IMG/VR virus record: IMGVR_UViG_3300043409_001093
Location: 1-36,977 of that record
Direction: 5' to 3' (one strand)
DNA length: 36,977 nt
Origin: a virus
Made by a program: the position numbers and the translations under genes
The notes under the pieces: model-generated
What the model was told of the DNA's origin: nothing
The model's database searches: none
The model's input: only the letters and a program-made list of their open reading frames with translations
In this document: piece by piece, positions 8,869 through 15,906 of the stretch
Position numbering within the stretch: the stretch's first letter is position 1
How the letters are laid out: every line of letters starts with the position of its first letter

Positions 8869-9089
8869 ACCTTGATTGGAAACAAGTTGTAGCAGCATTG
8901 GTGATTTCCGCAATTACTTGGATTGCCTCGCAATTTTTCTCTGCGCAGAGTTCAATTTCTCTTGTGAAATTACAGATGGATCAAATTGCGCTGATGTTGA
9001 AAGAAGTTCGAGATCAACAAAAAGATTACGCGCTCAAATCAGAAGTTGAGCGTCTTGAAAAACGAATTGAAAGATTGGAGCAAAAATGA
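8865..9089 (+). CDS. Small membrane protein with coiled coil, lysis cluster
   Basis: 74 residues: one N-terminal transmembrane helix (~8-26, VVAALVISAITWIASQFF) followed by a charged coiled coil (~35-74, EVERLEKRIERLEQK). The shape resembles small phage membrane proteins next to holins, and an i-spanin would also look like this, but no o-spanin partner was found. ATGA overlap with the tail fibre and again with the holin-like gene indicates coupled translation. Confidence 0.75.
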   Translation: MNLDWKQVVAALVISAITWIASQFFSAQSSISLVKLQMDQIALMLKEVRDQQKDYALKSEVERLEKRIERLEQK

Positions 9090-9283
9090 ATACTCAAAAA
9101 CTCAAAGGACTTTTGAAATCAAGAACGTTCTGGTGGAATGCCTCAACCATCGCAATTGAATCTGGCGCCTTACTCGGCGTTCTCGGCGTCCCTCCTGGCA
9201 CAATCACCGCGATTTCGGCACTCGGAAATATTGTGCTGCGAACACTCACTGTCGAATCACTAGAAGACAAAGGGGCGAAATGA
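9086..9283 (+). CDS. Holin-like small membrane protein
   Basis: 65 residues. SRTFWWNASTIAIESGALLGVLG, the Pro-containing turn VPPGTIT, and a second hydrophobic segment AISALGNIVLRTLT match a common family of short phage proteins annotated as holins. Two membrane segments (~17-34 and ~38-52) are expected. It would permeabilise the inner membrane for the endolysin, which here lies beyond the integrase at 11496. ATGA overlaps on both sides. Confidence 0.65.
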   Translation: MNTQKLKGLLKSRTFWWNASTIAIESGALLGVLGVPPGTITAISALGNIVLRTLTVESLEDKGAK

Positions 9284-9513
9284 AAGACGACGACGAACCT
9301 GACGTTTATTCAGAAGCAATGTTTCGCCTTCCAAATGGCGAAATCGTTCCCCTGAAATCGATCATTCCGGCAGAAGCTTTCAAAGCACCGAAGCTGATTC
9401 GACGATACAAGATTTACGGTTGCTGTGATGGATTCCATCGCGGATATAAATCGTATCAGTCTTTCATGCGTGATGAAAAAAAGAGACTCCGAGAATTTGG
9501 GGTGATCAAGTAA
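9280..9513 (+). CDS. Hypothetical protein, last gene of tail fibre-lysis operon
   Basis: 77 residues, acidic N-terminus (MKDDDEPD) and basic C-terminus, with paired cysteines (GCCDGFHRGY) in the middle. Not recognised. Overlaps the holin-like gene by ATGA and is closed by a terminator. Confidence 0.75.
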   Translation: MKDDDEPDVYSEAMFRLPNGEIVPLKSIIPAEAFKAPKLIRRYKIYGCCDGFHRGYKSYQSFMRDEKKRLREFGVIK

Positions 9514-9540
9514 AAAAGCCGGCGAATGCCGGCTTTTTGT
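9512..9540. terminator. Bidirectional terminator
   Basis: A-tract, GCCGGC (9518-9523), loop gaat, GCCGGC (9528-9533), TTTTT. Shared by the lysis operon (+) and the integrase (-). Confidence 0.87.
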
Positions 9541-11102
9541 TATTCAGCCCCCAACTGTCTGGCCTTGTATCTTGCTTTGTTTCCGATCTTCATTTTTATT
9601 TCTCTTCCGAAGATCGGGAATTCGTTGTTCTCGGAAATGATGTCGATCTGTCTGTATTGGATTGAACCATCAATTCTATGGGGAATTCTATCTACAATGA
9701 TTTTGGCCACGATCAACCGGATGGATTGAATCAGCTCTCTTCTGGCTTCATCCGATTTGATCGACTCCTTCCAGTTGTCGAACAGCTCTCGACGATCAAC
9801 AACGTGTTTCAATGCGACTTCACTTCCTTTTAGATCCGTGATCTGTTCTTGTATCTGCTTCCGTTCTTTCTCTTGCTCTTCGATCTTCTTCACCATCATA
9901 TTGATCACTGTTGGCGAATCAGCATTTTCAATCGCATCGGTGAAATTTTTGATCTTGGCGTCAATGGCGTCGATCTTGGCATTCAGCGAAAGCAGTTTTC
10001 CGGGACTTGATTTCTTCCCGAATCTTTGATTCAAATGAACATAGAGCAGATACAGAATTTCATTCTCAAAGTCTCCATACGGAACAACGATCGATTCACA
10101 GCCACCATGATCGCGAGTGTTCATACATTTCAACATTCTGGTGTCGTATCCATTTTCGTCAATTTCCCCTGCGAAAAACAAGCCAGCACCACAGCGGCAC
10201 GAAACAATCGAAGTAAAGAGATTTGAGGTCGTGAGCTTCGGATTCCTGTTCTGCTTTCTGGTTCGCATCTCGATGATCATTCTGACTTCACGAAACTCGT
10301 CTTCGGTGATGATCGGCGGATAGTAGTTTTCAATCCGTTCATCTTCTTTTGTAATGAGAACACCGAAAACTGCTTCATCGGCAAGAAACCGTTGAATTGT
10401 CGATTGAATCCATATCTTTCCGTCATCACGATGAAAGCCGGATCCGTGCTGGTTGAATGTCTGCGCGATTTTGTTGGCACCGTATCCGAGTTTGGCCAGT
10501 CGATACGCTTCCCGCACGATCTTCGCTCTCGATTCATTGATCGTGTATGTCTCGCCTTGATGCGGTCTGCCAGTGATCCAGAATGGATTTCGACCGGTGA
10601 AGCATTCATTCTTTTGCTTCTGTTGCTTGATCCAAGCCCGAGAACGATTTGATTTCTTTTCAGATTCATCTCTTCCGCGAATGAGCTGTCCGAGTGTGAT
10701 GAACAAGCATGCGGGATCTTGGTTCAGTCGTTCTTTAGAAAAATGCTGATTGTCCACGGTCGTAAAGATTTCGACGCCCATTGAAACAATTCTGGTGAGC
10801 AGCGAAAGCGCATCCAGTGGCGTGGCTCTTGTCAAACGATCAAGAGCTTCGATTACGATGATCGAGCTTCGTTCGATTTCTCCGATTTCAATGAGTTTGA
10901 TCAGTCTTCCGAGTCCGCGATTTTCTGACAAATTTGATGAATCATACGCAGAAACTCCGATATCACGGAACTTCCGATTTGAGAGGGTCCACCCCTTTTC
11001 TCTACAGATTCTTTCAGTTTCGGCAGTCTGTCGGCGGATACCGTCTCCATGAGCCTGAACAGCGGAGCTGATCCGAACGTATGAATATGCGACTTTTTCC
11101 AT
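9540..11102 (-). CDS. Large serine recombinase / phage integrase
   Basis: 520 residues from the ATG at 11102. Resolvase-type catalytic domain (1-~150): YVRISSAVQ with the nucleophile candidate Ser12 and Arg10, DIGVSAYDSS, and EALDRLTR. A Recombinase domain follows (~165-270: GRNPFWITGRP, IVREAYRLAKLGYGANKIAQTFN). Then a zinc ribbon (CRCG...C...C, ~305-345) and a long coiled coil (~380-440), the usual large serine integrase plan. It would integrate the phage between attP and attB. The GTG at 11147 is in frame, but using it would place coding sequence inside the attP candidate; the ATG at 11102 leaves attP free. Confidence 0.88.
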   Translation of the reverse strand: MEKVAYSYVRISSAVQAHGDGIRRQTAETERICREKGWTLSNRKFRDIGVSAYDSSNLSENRGLGRLIKLIEIGEIERSSIIVIEALDRLTRATPLDALSLLTRIVSMGVEIFTTVDNQHFSKERLNQDPACLFITLGQLIRGRDESEKKSNRSRAWIKQQKQKNECFTGRNPFWITGRPHQGETYTINESRAKIVREAYRLAKLGYGANKIAQTFNQHGSGFHRDDGKIWIQSTIQRFLADEAVFGVLITKEDERIENYYPPIITEDEFREVRMIIEMRTRKQNRNPKLTTSNLFTSIVSCRCGAGLFFAGEIDENGYDTRMLKCMNTRDHGGCESIVVPYGDFENEILYLLYVHLNQRFGKKSSPGKLLSLNAKIDAIDAKIKNFTDAIENADSPTVINMMVKKIEEQEKERKQIQEQITDLKGSEVALKHVVDRRELFDNWKESIKSDEARRELIQSIRLIVAKIIVDRIPHRIDGSIQYRQIDIISENNEFPIFGREIKMKIGNKARYKARQLGAE

Positions 11103-11131
11103 TTTTGGCGCCTGTTGATGCTGGATTTTAC

Positions 11132-11177
11132 CTGCGCTGATAGACACTTCGGGGAACCTGTGTGTCCGACAGCGCAG
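11132..11177. other. Candidate attP (nested dyad upstream of serine integrase)
   Basis: CTGCGCTG - ata - GACAC - 14-base centre - GTGTC - cga - CAGCGCAG: a 46-bp site with two nested perfect inverted repeats and equal 3-base gaps. The centre is the asymmetric pair GA (11154-11155). GATTTTACC flanks it as direct repeats (11124-11132, 11181-11189). Size, dyad form and position just upstream of the integrase start fit attP of large serine integrases. Confidence 0.6.
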
Positions 11178-11329
11178 ACAGATTTTACCTCAAGCTCGGG
11201 CGGTCGTGGTCGATACCCGGGGCATCTGGACTACTGGAGACGCACCGACAACCCTGCGAAGCTCATGGCGGGCCGATCAACTTGGCGAGACGGCTTGCTA
11301 TTCAGATCAGCCAAACGAAAGGATTCAAA

Positions 11330-11416
11330 ATGCGTTCCATTCAATATTGCTACGATTTACCAATCGTGGACGGAACACTGATTTCGTTTCTGCTGAATCA
11401 ATCGAATTGGATATAA
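11330..11416 (+). CDS. Possible 28-residue peptide
   Basis: The ATG at 11330 is preceded by a good ribosome-binding site (GAAAGGA, 7 bases) and encodes MRSIQYCYDLPIVDGTLISF... ending SNWI, followed by a terminator 30 bases later. Such spacing suggests a small transcription unit between attP and the endolysin. Too short for a homology judgement; it could be a leader peptide or chance. The rest of 11178-11329 shows no gene, tRNA or convincing promoter. Confidence 0.35.
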   Translation: MRSIQYCYDLPIVDGTLISFLLNQSNWI

Positions 11417-11445
11417 TTCGACAATCTGGTTTTCAATCAGATTTA

Positions 11446-11471
11446 GGGCGCTTCGGCGCCCTTCCCTTTTT
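11446..11471 (+). terminator. Rho-independent terminator (UUCG loop)
   Basis: GGGCGC, loop ttcg, GCGCCC (11456-11461), then TTCCCTTTTT. Lies directly before the endolysin promoter element and insulates it. Confidence 0.8.
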
Positions 11472-11493
11472 GTAAATACCTCTTTTGAGGTAT
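11471..11493 (+). promoter_or_regulatory. TAAATAC element with RBS-containing hairpin (endolysin)
   Basis: TGTAAATACC runs into the hairpin ATACCTC (11476-11482), loop tttt, GAGGTAT (11487-11493). The 3' arm contains the ribosome-binding site GAGG for the ATG at 11496. Confidence 0.65.
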
Positions 11494-11495
11494 GA

Positions 11496-12053
11496 ATGGG
11501 ATTCGATGATGCTATAAATCTGACGATGCGTTTCGAAGTTGGCGCTTGGTTCGATCCGAATCATCCGGCTTGTGTTTCTGGTTCAATCAAAACTGCTGCG
11601 GATCGCCGAGCCACTGGCTATGTGAATGATCCTGATGATTCAGGCGGTGAAACAAAGTTCGGTGTTGCGAAGAATGCCAATCCTGATCTTGATATTGATT
11701 CATTGACATTCGCCGCAGCTAAACGAATCTATTTCAAGAAATACTGGCTCGCTGGTGATTGTGCTGATTTGCCAGAAAAGATCGCCCTCGCCCATTTCGA
11801 TGCTTGTGTTCATCATGGCATTGGCAGAGCGGCCAAAATGCTTCAGGAAGCTGTAGGAGCAACGATTGATGGTGATATCGGCCCGAAGACGATTCAGGCG
11901 GTTCGTAGTGCGAATGAAGCGGTTGTTCTGGCGAAGATGCTGGAGATTCGGAGAAGATTCTTTCGCGAGATCGTGAAGAACAGACCGACGAACGGGAAGT
12001 TTCTGAACGGGTGGATGATACGGGTTGATACGATTCAGAGAATACTCAAATGA
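11496..12053 (+). CDS. Endolysin, GH108-type muramidase
   Basis: 185 residues. The N-terminal domain has the GH108 pattern: Glu14 (MRFEVG) as candidate catalytic acid and GYVNDPDDSGGETKFGV (41-57). The C-terminal part has a peptidoglycan-binding-3-like segment (GATIDGDIGPKTIQAV, 121-136). It cleaves peptidoglycan glycan strands at lysis. The family usually reads E-G-G after the acid; here it is E-V-G. No signal peptide, so it needs the holin. It lies apart from the holin (9086) because the integrase/attP module is inserted between them. Confidence 0.88.
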   Translation: MGFDDAINLTMRFEVGAWFDPNHPACVSGSIKTAADRRATGYVNDPDDSGGETKFGVAKNANPDLDIDSLTFAAAKRIYFKKYWLAGDCADLPEKIALAHFDACVHHGIGRAAKMLQEAVGATIDGDIGPKTIQAVRSANEAVVLAKMLEIRRRFFREIVKNRPTNGKFLNGWMIRVDTIQRILK

Positions 12054-12080
12054 AAAAAGGCTCCGAATTGGAGCCTTTTG
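12053..12080. terminator. Bidirectional terminator
   Basis: AAAAAA, GGCTCC (12059-12064), loop gaatt, GGAGCC (12070-12075), TTTTG. Shared by the endolysin (+) and the antirepressor operon (-). Confidence 0.8.
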
Positions 12081-12082
12081 TT

Positions 12083-12337
12083 TTAGAACTTGAATTTGGC
12101 AGTCTTGAACTTGGCCTTGGTCAGATTCTTTTTATTCGCAACACACCATTCACGAACCATTTGAAGGAATTCACCGAAGTATGGAGATTGCGGATCGAAC
12201 AATGGCTTCAAATGCTCTTTTGAATTTTGAATGGTCGTCCTGTGAATTTGAATCATATCACCGAATTTCTTTTTTCCAAGCTGCGACACTTCTCCGGATT
12301 GATTGAGATATCCATAGAATCTCAAACAAGCATTCAC
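12083..12337 (-). CDS. Hypothetical protein downstream of antirepressor
   Basis: 84 residues from the GTG at 12337, whose GTGA overlaps the TGA of the antirepressor gene, the same kind of coupling used elsewhere in this genome. An in-frame TTG at 12367 would add ten residues (MYNLAPSTHD). Helical, basic C-terminus (KAKFKTAKFKF). FGDMIQIHRTTIQNSKEHLKPL could be a DNA-binding helix pair but I do not recognise a family. It might be a displaced C-terminal domain of the antirepressor. Confidence 0.65.
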   Translation of the reverse strand: MNACLRFYGYLNQSGEVSQLGKKKFGDMIQIHRTTIQNSKEHLKPLFDPQSPYFGEFLQMVREWCVANKKNLTKAKFKTAKFKF

Positions 12338-12744
12338 GTCATGGGTTGATGGCGCCAGATTATACAATTCGTCATCATCGCGATTTCCTTCGCAGCATCT
12401 GGTGAGAGGTGGTATTCGATGCGTGGCCGACCGCCTGACGAGTTTTTCACGGATTCATGATAAACCTCGAAGTCCAGTTTTTCGGTCAGACCAGCACGAT
12501 CAATCGCATCCTTGGCCCAGTCGGCGAAATGCTTTGGTGTTTCCAGCCACGCATGAAGATCCCGAGCATTGATTGCCTTGATCGAACCGTCTTCGTTCTT
12601 GATCGGCGCAAGCGCCTCTTGGATTCGTTGGAATTCGTAGTTTGATAAGCGCAGACCTTCGATTTCCTGTTCAACAGGTTCAACGCGACTGATCGAATTT
12701 CCGAGCTTCTTCGCGAAGGTAAAGACTGACAGTTGAGTGTTCAT
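12334..12744 (-). CDS. AntA/AntB-type antirepressor
   Basis: 136 residues. Residues ~57-125 match the AntA/AntB domain: INARDLHAWLETPKHFADWA, then a variable loop, GGRPRIEYHLSPDAAKEIAMMTN. These phage proteins relieve repression of lytic genes. The family normally continues beyond MMTN; here it stops ten residues later (CIIWRHQPMT) where the next gene overlaps in another frame, so it is a single-domain form or truncated. Ribosome-binding site AAAGGAG on the minus strand. Confidence 0.82.
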   Translation of the reverse strand: MNTQLSVFTFAKKLGNSISRVEPVEQEIEGLRLSNYEFQRIQEALAPIKNEDGSIKAINARDLHAWLETPKHFADWAKDAIDRAGLTEKLDFEVYHESVKNSSGGRPRIEYHLSPDAAKEIAMMTNCIIWRHQPMT

Positions 12745-12837
12745 AAAATTTTCTCCTTTGATGTAAAAAACGTGGTTTAGAGCAATCCGAACATCCGCAC
12801 GAGGATTTTCCGCGATCGTGGCTTGTAGGGGCTGTAT

Positions 12838-13074
12838 TCAAGCCGTAGAGGCATTCTGACGTGCTTGCCAATACGCTTTGATCAGATCGTCTTGGATCGT
12901 CGACAAGTGCTTGTAGAAAATGGTGATCTGGAATTCCAGATCGGTGATGATGCTGGCCTTGTCGCGGATCGGCATACGGTTCGCAGCTTTGTATTCAGAA
13001 ACATATTTCTGAAGATTTCGTTTACAGATTTGATATTCTTCTTCCAGAACTCTGATCTTTTGGTGCGGTTTCAT
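12838..13074 (-). CDS. Small coiled-coil protein, first gene of antirepressor operon
   Basis: 78 residues, almost wholly helical and charged (KIRVLEEEYQICKRNLQKYV...). The ATG at 13074 has the strong site AAGGAG 5 bases upstream and a sigma70-like promoter behind it. Not recognised; a regulatory role is only suggested by operon position. Confidence 0.75.
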   Translation of the reverse strand: MKPHQKIRVLEEEYQICKRNLQKYVSEYKAANRMPIRDKASIITDLEFQITIFYKHLSTIQDDLIKAYWQARQNASTA

Positions 13075-13124
13075 ATTTCTCCTTCATAACGTCAACGATA
13101 CGAGCCTGACGGCCCGATGAATGT

Positions 13125-13153
13125 ATTGTGCGATGGCCCCCGAGTTTCGTCAA
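13125..13153 (-). promoter_or_regulatory. Sigma70-like promoter of antirepressor operon
   Basis: Minus strand: TTGACG (13148-13153), 17-base spacer, CACAAT (13125-13130), about 50 bases before the first start codon. Confidence 0.55.
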
Positions 13154-13360
13154 GGGTTTGGATCTGGAGATATATTTCGGATTGATTTCGTGAATTCTAT
13201 TATTAGAAAAGTTGTTTTGGAATGATTTATACTACGAAAAAGGAAGCGACATATACCCAAATACACCTTCTCTCCCCCCACTGTTTTGTCGCCCGCTTCG
13301 CAGGCTCCGAATACCTCAACCAGTTGGTTTTCTATTTCAGTGATCTGTGCAAGGTGTGGA

Positions 13361-13425
13361 TCATGGCATTTTTTAGTTCCTAAAATTAAGAGAAGAATAA
13401 CTTTAGGAAGTAAAAAATGCCATGA
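13361..13425. repeat. Long hairpin A
   Basis: Arms of 24 bp (13361-13384 and 13402-13425) with one mismatch and a 17-base loop. The arm contains TGGCATTTTTT and TTCCTAAA. Confidence 0.85.
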
Positions 13426-13807
13426 ATGAGTTTTCGTGCGGTGAGCGAAGCGAAGCCGCTGAAAGAACTTGATGAGATATGCGTGAATGATCCGGCTCAA
13501 TGATCACTCGTCGCAGACGGAAGACGGTCGCAGAATGAGCAGTTGTCGAATGAGCCGCAGGCGAATGAAGATCAACTGACGAAGTTCTGTCGATCCGTCC
13601 CAAGAAGACAATGGCACCTTGTTAGATCACGAACTCGGTCGTTCGACCTCATTCGCAACTCGCTGATCCATTCGCATCGCAAGCGATGTCTCATAGATCA
13701 ACTCGTTGTTTCGCCGATGAATCGGATTGATCTTGAGCGAATGATCCAGCTCAATGAATCAACGGTTCTTCAGCCGTCTGCGCGCTGCGCGCTTGACGTG
13801 CTCACCG

Positions 13808-13861
13808 TGGCAAAAAGTTTGCCTAAAGAAATACAAATTCATTTAGGAAAATTTTTTGCCA
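13808..13861. repeat. Long hairpin B
   Basis: Arms of 20 bp (13808-13827 and 13842-13861) with two mismatches and a 14-base loop. Arms (TGGCAAAAA...CCTAAA) resemble those of hairpin A. The outermost arms of A and B also share the flank TGTGGATC in opposite orientation. Confidence 0.82.
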
Positions 13862-13947
13862 GGATCCACATCTGCAGACCCTCACGGATCATCGCGAAAT
13901 AGAAAACCATCTGTTTTGTCTGTAAATAGCAGAGCAGTCCGCGAACC

Positions 13948-13977
13948 TTGACGAAAGCAGAGATTCGATCGTAGACT
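13948..13977 (+). promoter_or_regulatory. Possible sigma70-like promoter
   Basis: TTGACG, 18-base spacer, TAGACT, about 75 bases before the gene at 14052. Confidence 0.35.
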
Positions 13978-13987
13978 GAAAAAAGAA

Positions 13988-14018
13988 CGCCCCGAAACTG
14001 CGGGAACAGCTCGGGGCG
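13988..14018. promoter_or_regulatory. Stem-loop in leader of gene 14052
   Basis: CGCCCCGA (13988-13995), 15-base loop, TCGGGGCG (14011-14018). On the minus strand it is followed by TTCTTTTTT and would act as a terminator of antisense transcripts; on the plus strand it lies in the leader with no T-tract. Confidence 0.5.
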
Positions 14019-14051
14019 GTATATCAACATCAAAACAAAGGAAGCCAATCC

Positions 14052-14714
14052 ATGTCTGACGCAACAGTATTTACGAATTCTAAACTACATCCTGCTATCA
14101 TTCAAGGCCAAAATATCAGAGCAAAAATGACGAAACATTTGACTGCCCCAAAAAGAGAAGATTACGACCGAGAACAGCGATTCCAAGCGGCTTTACGAAA
14201 GCATCGTGATTACGTCGCACGTTTGACGAAAGTGATCGTTATCGTTATTCGCGAGCACATTCGAGCTTGCGCAAAAGCAGAACTGTATCCGAACACCGAG
14301 TTTCTGCACTCCATTTGTTTGACGAAGCTTTACTGCATCATGGCTGGCGGTGGTCGATATGTTCAACGGTCCGCTGACGATCCGACGATGCGCATCGTCC
14401 CACTGTCCAGCACATACAATGACGACGTGCGAATCATCGTCGAGGCATTCTTTGATCATCGTCTTCGTGGGACCAATCGAACCGGTTCATCGAAGTGGAC
14501 ACCGAAACAAGTTCCAAAGTTTGGATCGGAATTCATCCTCTCACTGCTACTGATCTACGAAGAGAACAAAGCTCAATTCGACGTGATTCTTGAATTTTTG
14601 AAGAAGAGTGATTCTGATGAAGAAGGAATCTTTGAAGACGAGTTCATCTTCGAGATATCGGAAACAGTTTCAGAACAGATTTCTGAACGCCTGCTGAACG
14701 TCATCAACGCTTGA
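14052..14714 (+). CDS. Hypothetical protein
   Basis: 220 residues, AAAGGA ten bases before the ATG. Mixed helical protein with a basic N-terminal half (APKREDYDREQRF..., LRKHRDYVARLTKVI), a central ICLTKLYCIMAGGGRYVQR segment and an acidic tail (EFLKKSDSDEEGIFEDEF). Not recognised. As one of few medium-sized genes outside the virion block with its own promoter, it is a candidate for replication or late-transcription control, but no motif supports either. Confidence 0.7.
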   Translation: MSDATVFTNSKLHPAIIQGQNIRAKMTKHLTAPKREDYDREQRFQAALRKHRDYVARLTKVIVIVIREHIRACAKAELYPNTEFLHSICLTKLYCIMAGGGRYVQRSADDPTMRIVPLSSTYNDDVRIIVEAFFDHRLRGTNRTGSSKWTPKQVPKFGSEFILSLLLIYEENKAQFDVILEFLKKSDSDEEGIFEDEFIFEISETVSEQISERLLNVINA

Positions 14715-14747
14715 CATACTCGACCCAATCGGATAAACTTCATTCTG

Positions 14748-14791
14748 TTGAGTGATCGCAGTTTCTCTCTCCTTTCAAGGCGATCGCTCAA
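14748..14791. repeat. Inverted repeat
   Basis: TTGAGTGATCGC (14748-14759) and GCGATCGCTCAA (14780-14791), 11 of 12 pairing plus one G-T, loop 20. Between the end of the 14052 gene and the terminator. Confidence 0.6.
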
Positions 14792-14818
14792 CTCTCCTTT
14801 TAGATACGCAAAGTTTTG

Positions 14819-14853
14819 AACGCCGGGATAGAAATATCTCGGCGTTTTTTTTC
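14819..14853 (+). terminator. Rho-independent terminator
   Basis: CGCCGGGATA, loop gaaa, TATCTCGGCG (14835-14844), then eight T. Ends the 14052 transcript. The 14715-15039 gap otherwise holds no gene. Confidence 0.85.
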
Positions 14854-14975
14854 GTCCTGGCGTCATTCCCGTCCAAATTCGTGGACAGCAAGCAGTAAAT
14901 ATCAGACCGACAGGGTGTGTCAAAGTGGCACCCCCTTCAAGTATTGCCTTGTATCGAAATGTATCGTAGAATGAC

Positions 14976-15009
14976 GATATTCCAGCAGATGAGCTGCTGG
15001 ATATTTTTG
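14976..15009 (+). terminator. Terminator-like hairpin before HNH gene
   Basis: CCAGCAG (14982-14988), loop atgag, CTGCTGG (14994-15000), then ATATTTTTG, 31 bases before the HNH start: a second terminator or an attenuator. Confidence 0.5.
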
Positions 15010-15039
15010 AAAAACTTTTTGAATCTATGGAGAAACTGT

Positions 15040-15765
15040 ATGACAAAATTTGTTAGAAATCTGAAGAGTGAGAATGGCAGAAATATTCAGAAGTTGCCAA
15101 GCGTGGAACGTCTGAATGAGCTGTTTGAATACATTTCGACGACTGGTGATCTTGTCCGGAAGATCGGTCGTGGTGGTGCGAAACCCGGCGAGGTCGCAGG
15201 AACGATCAACAAACACGGATACCGTGTCATCGGCGTTGATGGAAAGCTGTTCGTCGCACACAGAATTGTTTGGAAGATCCTCAAGAACGAAGAGCCTCCT
15301 GAAATTCTGGATCACATTGACAATGATCGCCTGAACAACCGTATTGACAATCTTCAGGAAGCATCGAATGCGCAGAATACGCGAAAGCAAGAACGTGATT
15401 CGATTTTGGTTCATGATGGCGAAGCGGTTCCGAATGGAATTCAGATTCAAGGCAAGAAATTCTATATTCAGTTTTCGATCACTTCATACTGGCGCGCGGA
15501 TCATCAAGGAAACGGAACCATGATCAAGCTCACCACCGATTCACTCGATTCAGCACTGGGTTTACTTCGCGCGATATATCTGGTGAACCACGGAGACGAT
15601 TTCATCAAAGCTATGAACCTCAATGATGAAGACCGAACGATCGTCGAAGGATTGTATTCAGGCGAACTTCAAAAAACCACCCACTCAATTCGATTCACTT
15701 CGTTCACCGATCCAGTCTTACAAGCTGACCATGACGAAACACTGAAGATCCGCCAAGCCATCTGA
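15040..15765 (+). CDS. HNH homing endonuclease
   Basis: 241 residues from the ATG at 15040 (GGAG 8 bases upstream; longer frame upstream lacks an RBS and crosses a hairpin). NKHGYRVIGVDGKLFVAHRIVW (58-79) and DHIDNDRLNNRIDNLQEA (91-108) form the HNH_3 nuclease core with His74/Arg75, Asp91/His92 and Asn100. The C-terminal half (IQIQGKKFYIQFSI..., SALGLLRAIYLV) resembles the AP2-like DNA-binding part common in these enzymes. Free-standing selfish nuclease; no intron seen. Confidence 0.83.
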   Translation: MTKFVRNLKSENGRNIQKLPSVERLNELFEYISTTGDLVRKIGRGGAKPGEVAGTINKHGYRVIGVDGKLFVAHRIVWKILKNEEPPEILDHIDNDRLNNRIDNLQEASNAQNTRKQERDSILVHDGEAVPNGIQIQGKKFYIQFSITSYWRADHQGNGTMIKLTTDSLDSALGLLRAIYLVNHGDDFIKAMNLNDEDRTIVEGLYSGELQKTTHSIRFTSFTDPVLQADHDETLKIRQAI

Positions 15766-15880
15766 TTTCCGAGCCCTAATAAGAAGATTTTTTCCATTTG
15801 CTTTTCACCGCGTTGGTGAAACGGACATGAAATCGCGTGTGATTGGTTTTTTCAAATCTTCCACGAATTTCATTCAAAAA

Positions 15881-15906
15881 AAAGCCGGCGAATTGCCGGC
15901 TTTTTT
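15881..15906. terminator. Bidirectional terminator
   Basis: A8, GCCGGC (15884-15889), loop gaatt, GCCGGC (15895-15900), T7. Any open frame crossing it on the plus strand is spurious. A small inverted repeat TTTCACC/GGTGAAA lies just upstream (15803-15821). Confidence 0.83.

Larger units (their letters stand above)
13154..13947. other. Gene-free structured region
   Basis: About 800 bases without a credible gene: the open frames here lack ribosome-binding sites and cross strong hairpins. It holds two long imperfect hairpins (13361-13425, 13808-13861), a 19-base direct repeat GAATGATCCRGCTCAATGA (13485-13503, 13739-13757, one difference), a short hairpin CATCGC-aa-GCGATG near 13680, a GCGCG-ctg-CGCGC hairpin near 13785, and several GAATGA words. 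Candidate origin, structured RNA, or small inverted-repeat element. Confidence 0.6.

Noticed and set aside
11190-11300. Possible tRNA 3' end near attP
   Set aside because: A GGTCGATACCC-like stretch is present but no T-arm, acceptor stem or CCA could be folded around it.
13361-13861. CRISPR-like array
   Set aside because: Only two hairpin pairs and one 19-base repeat pair with irregular spacing; no regular repeat-spacer unit or cas gene.
13150-13902. Open frames of 66-119 codons on both strands in the structured region
   Set aside because: They cross strong hairpins, lack ribosome-binding sites and have no protein-like composition.
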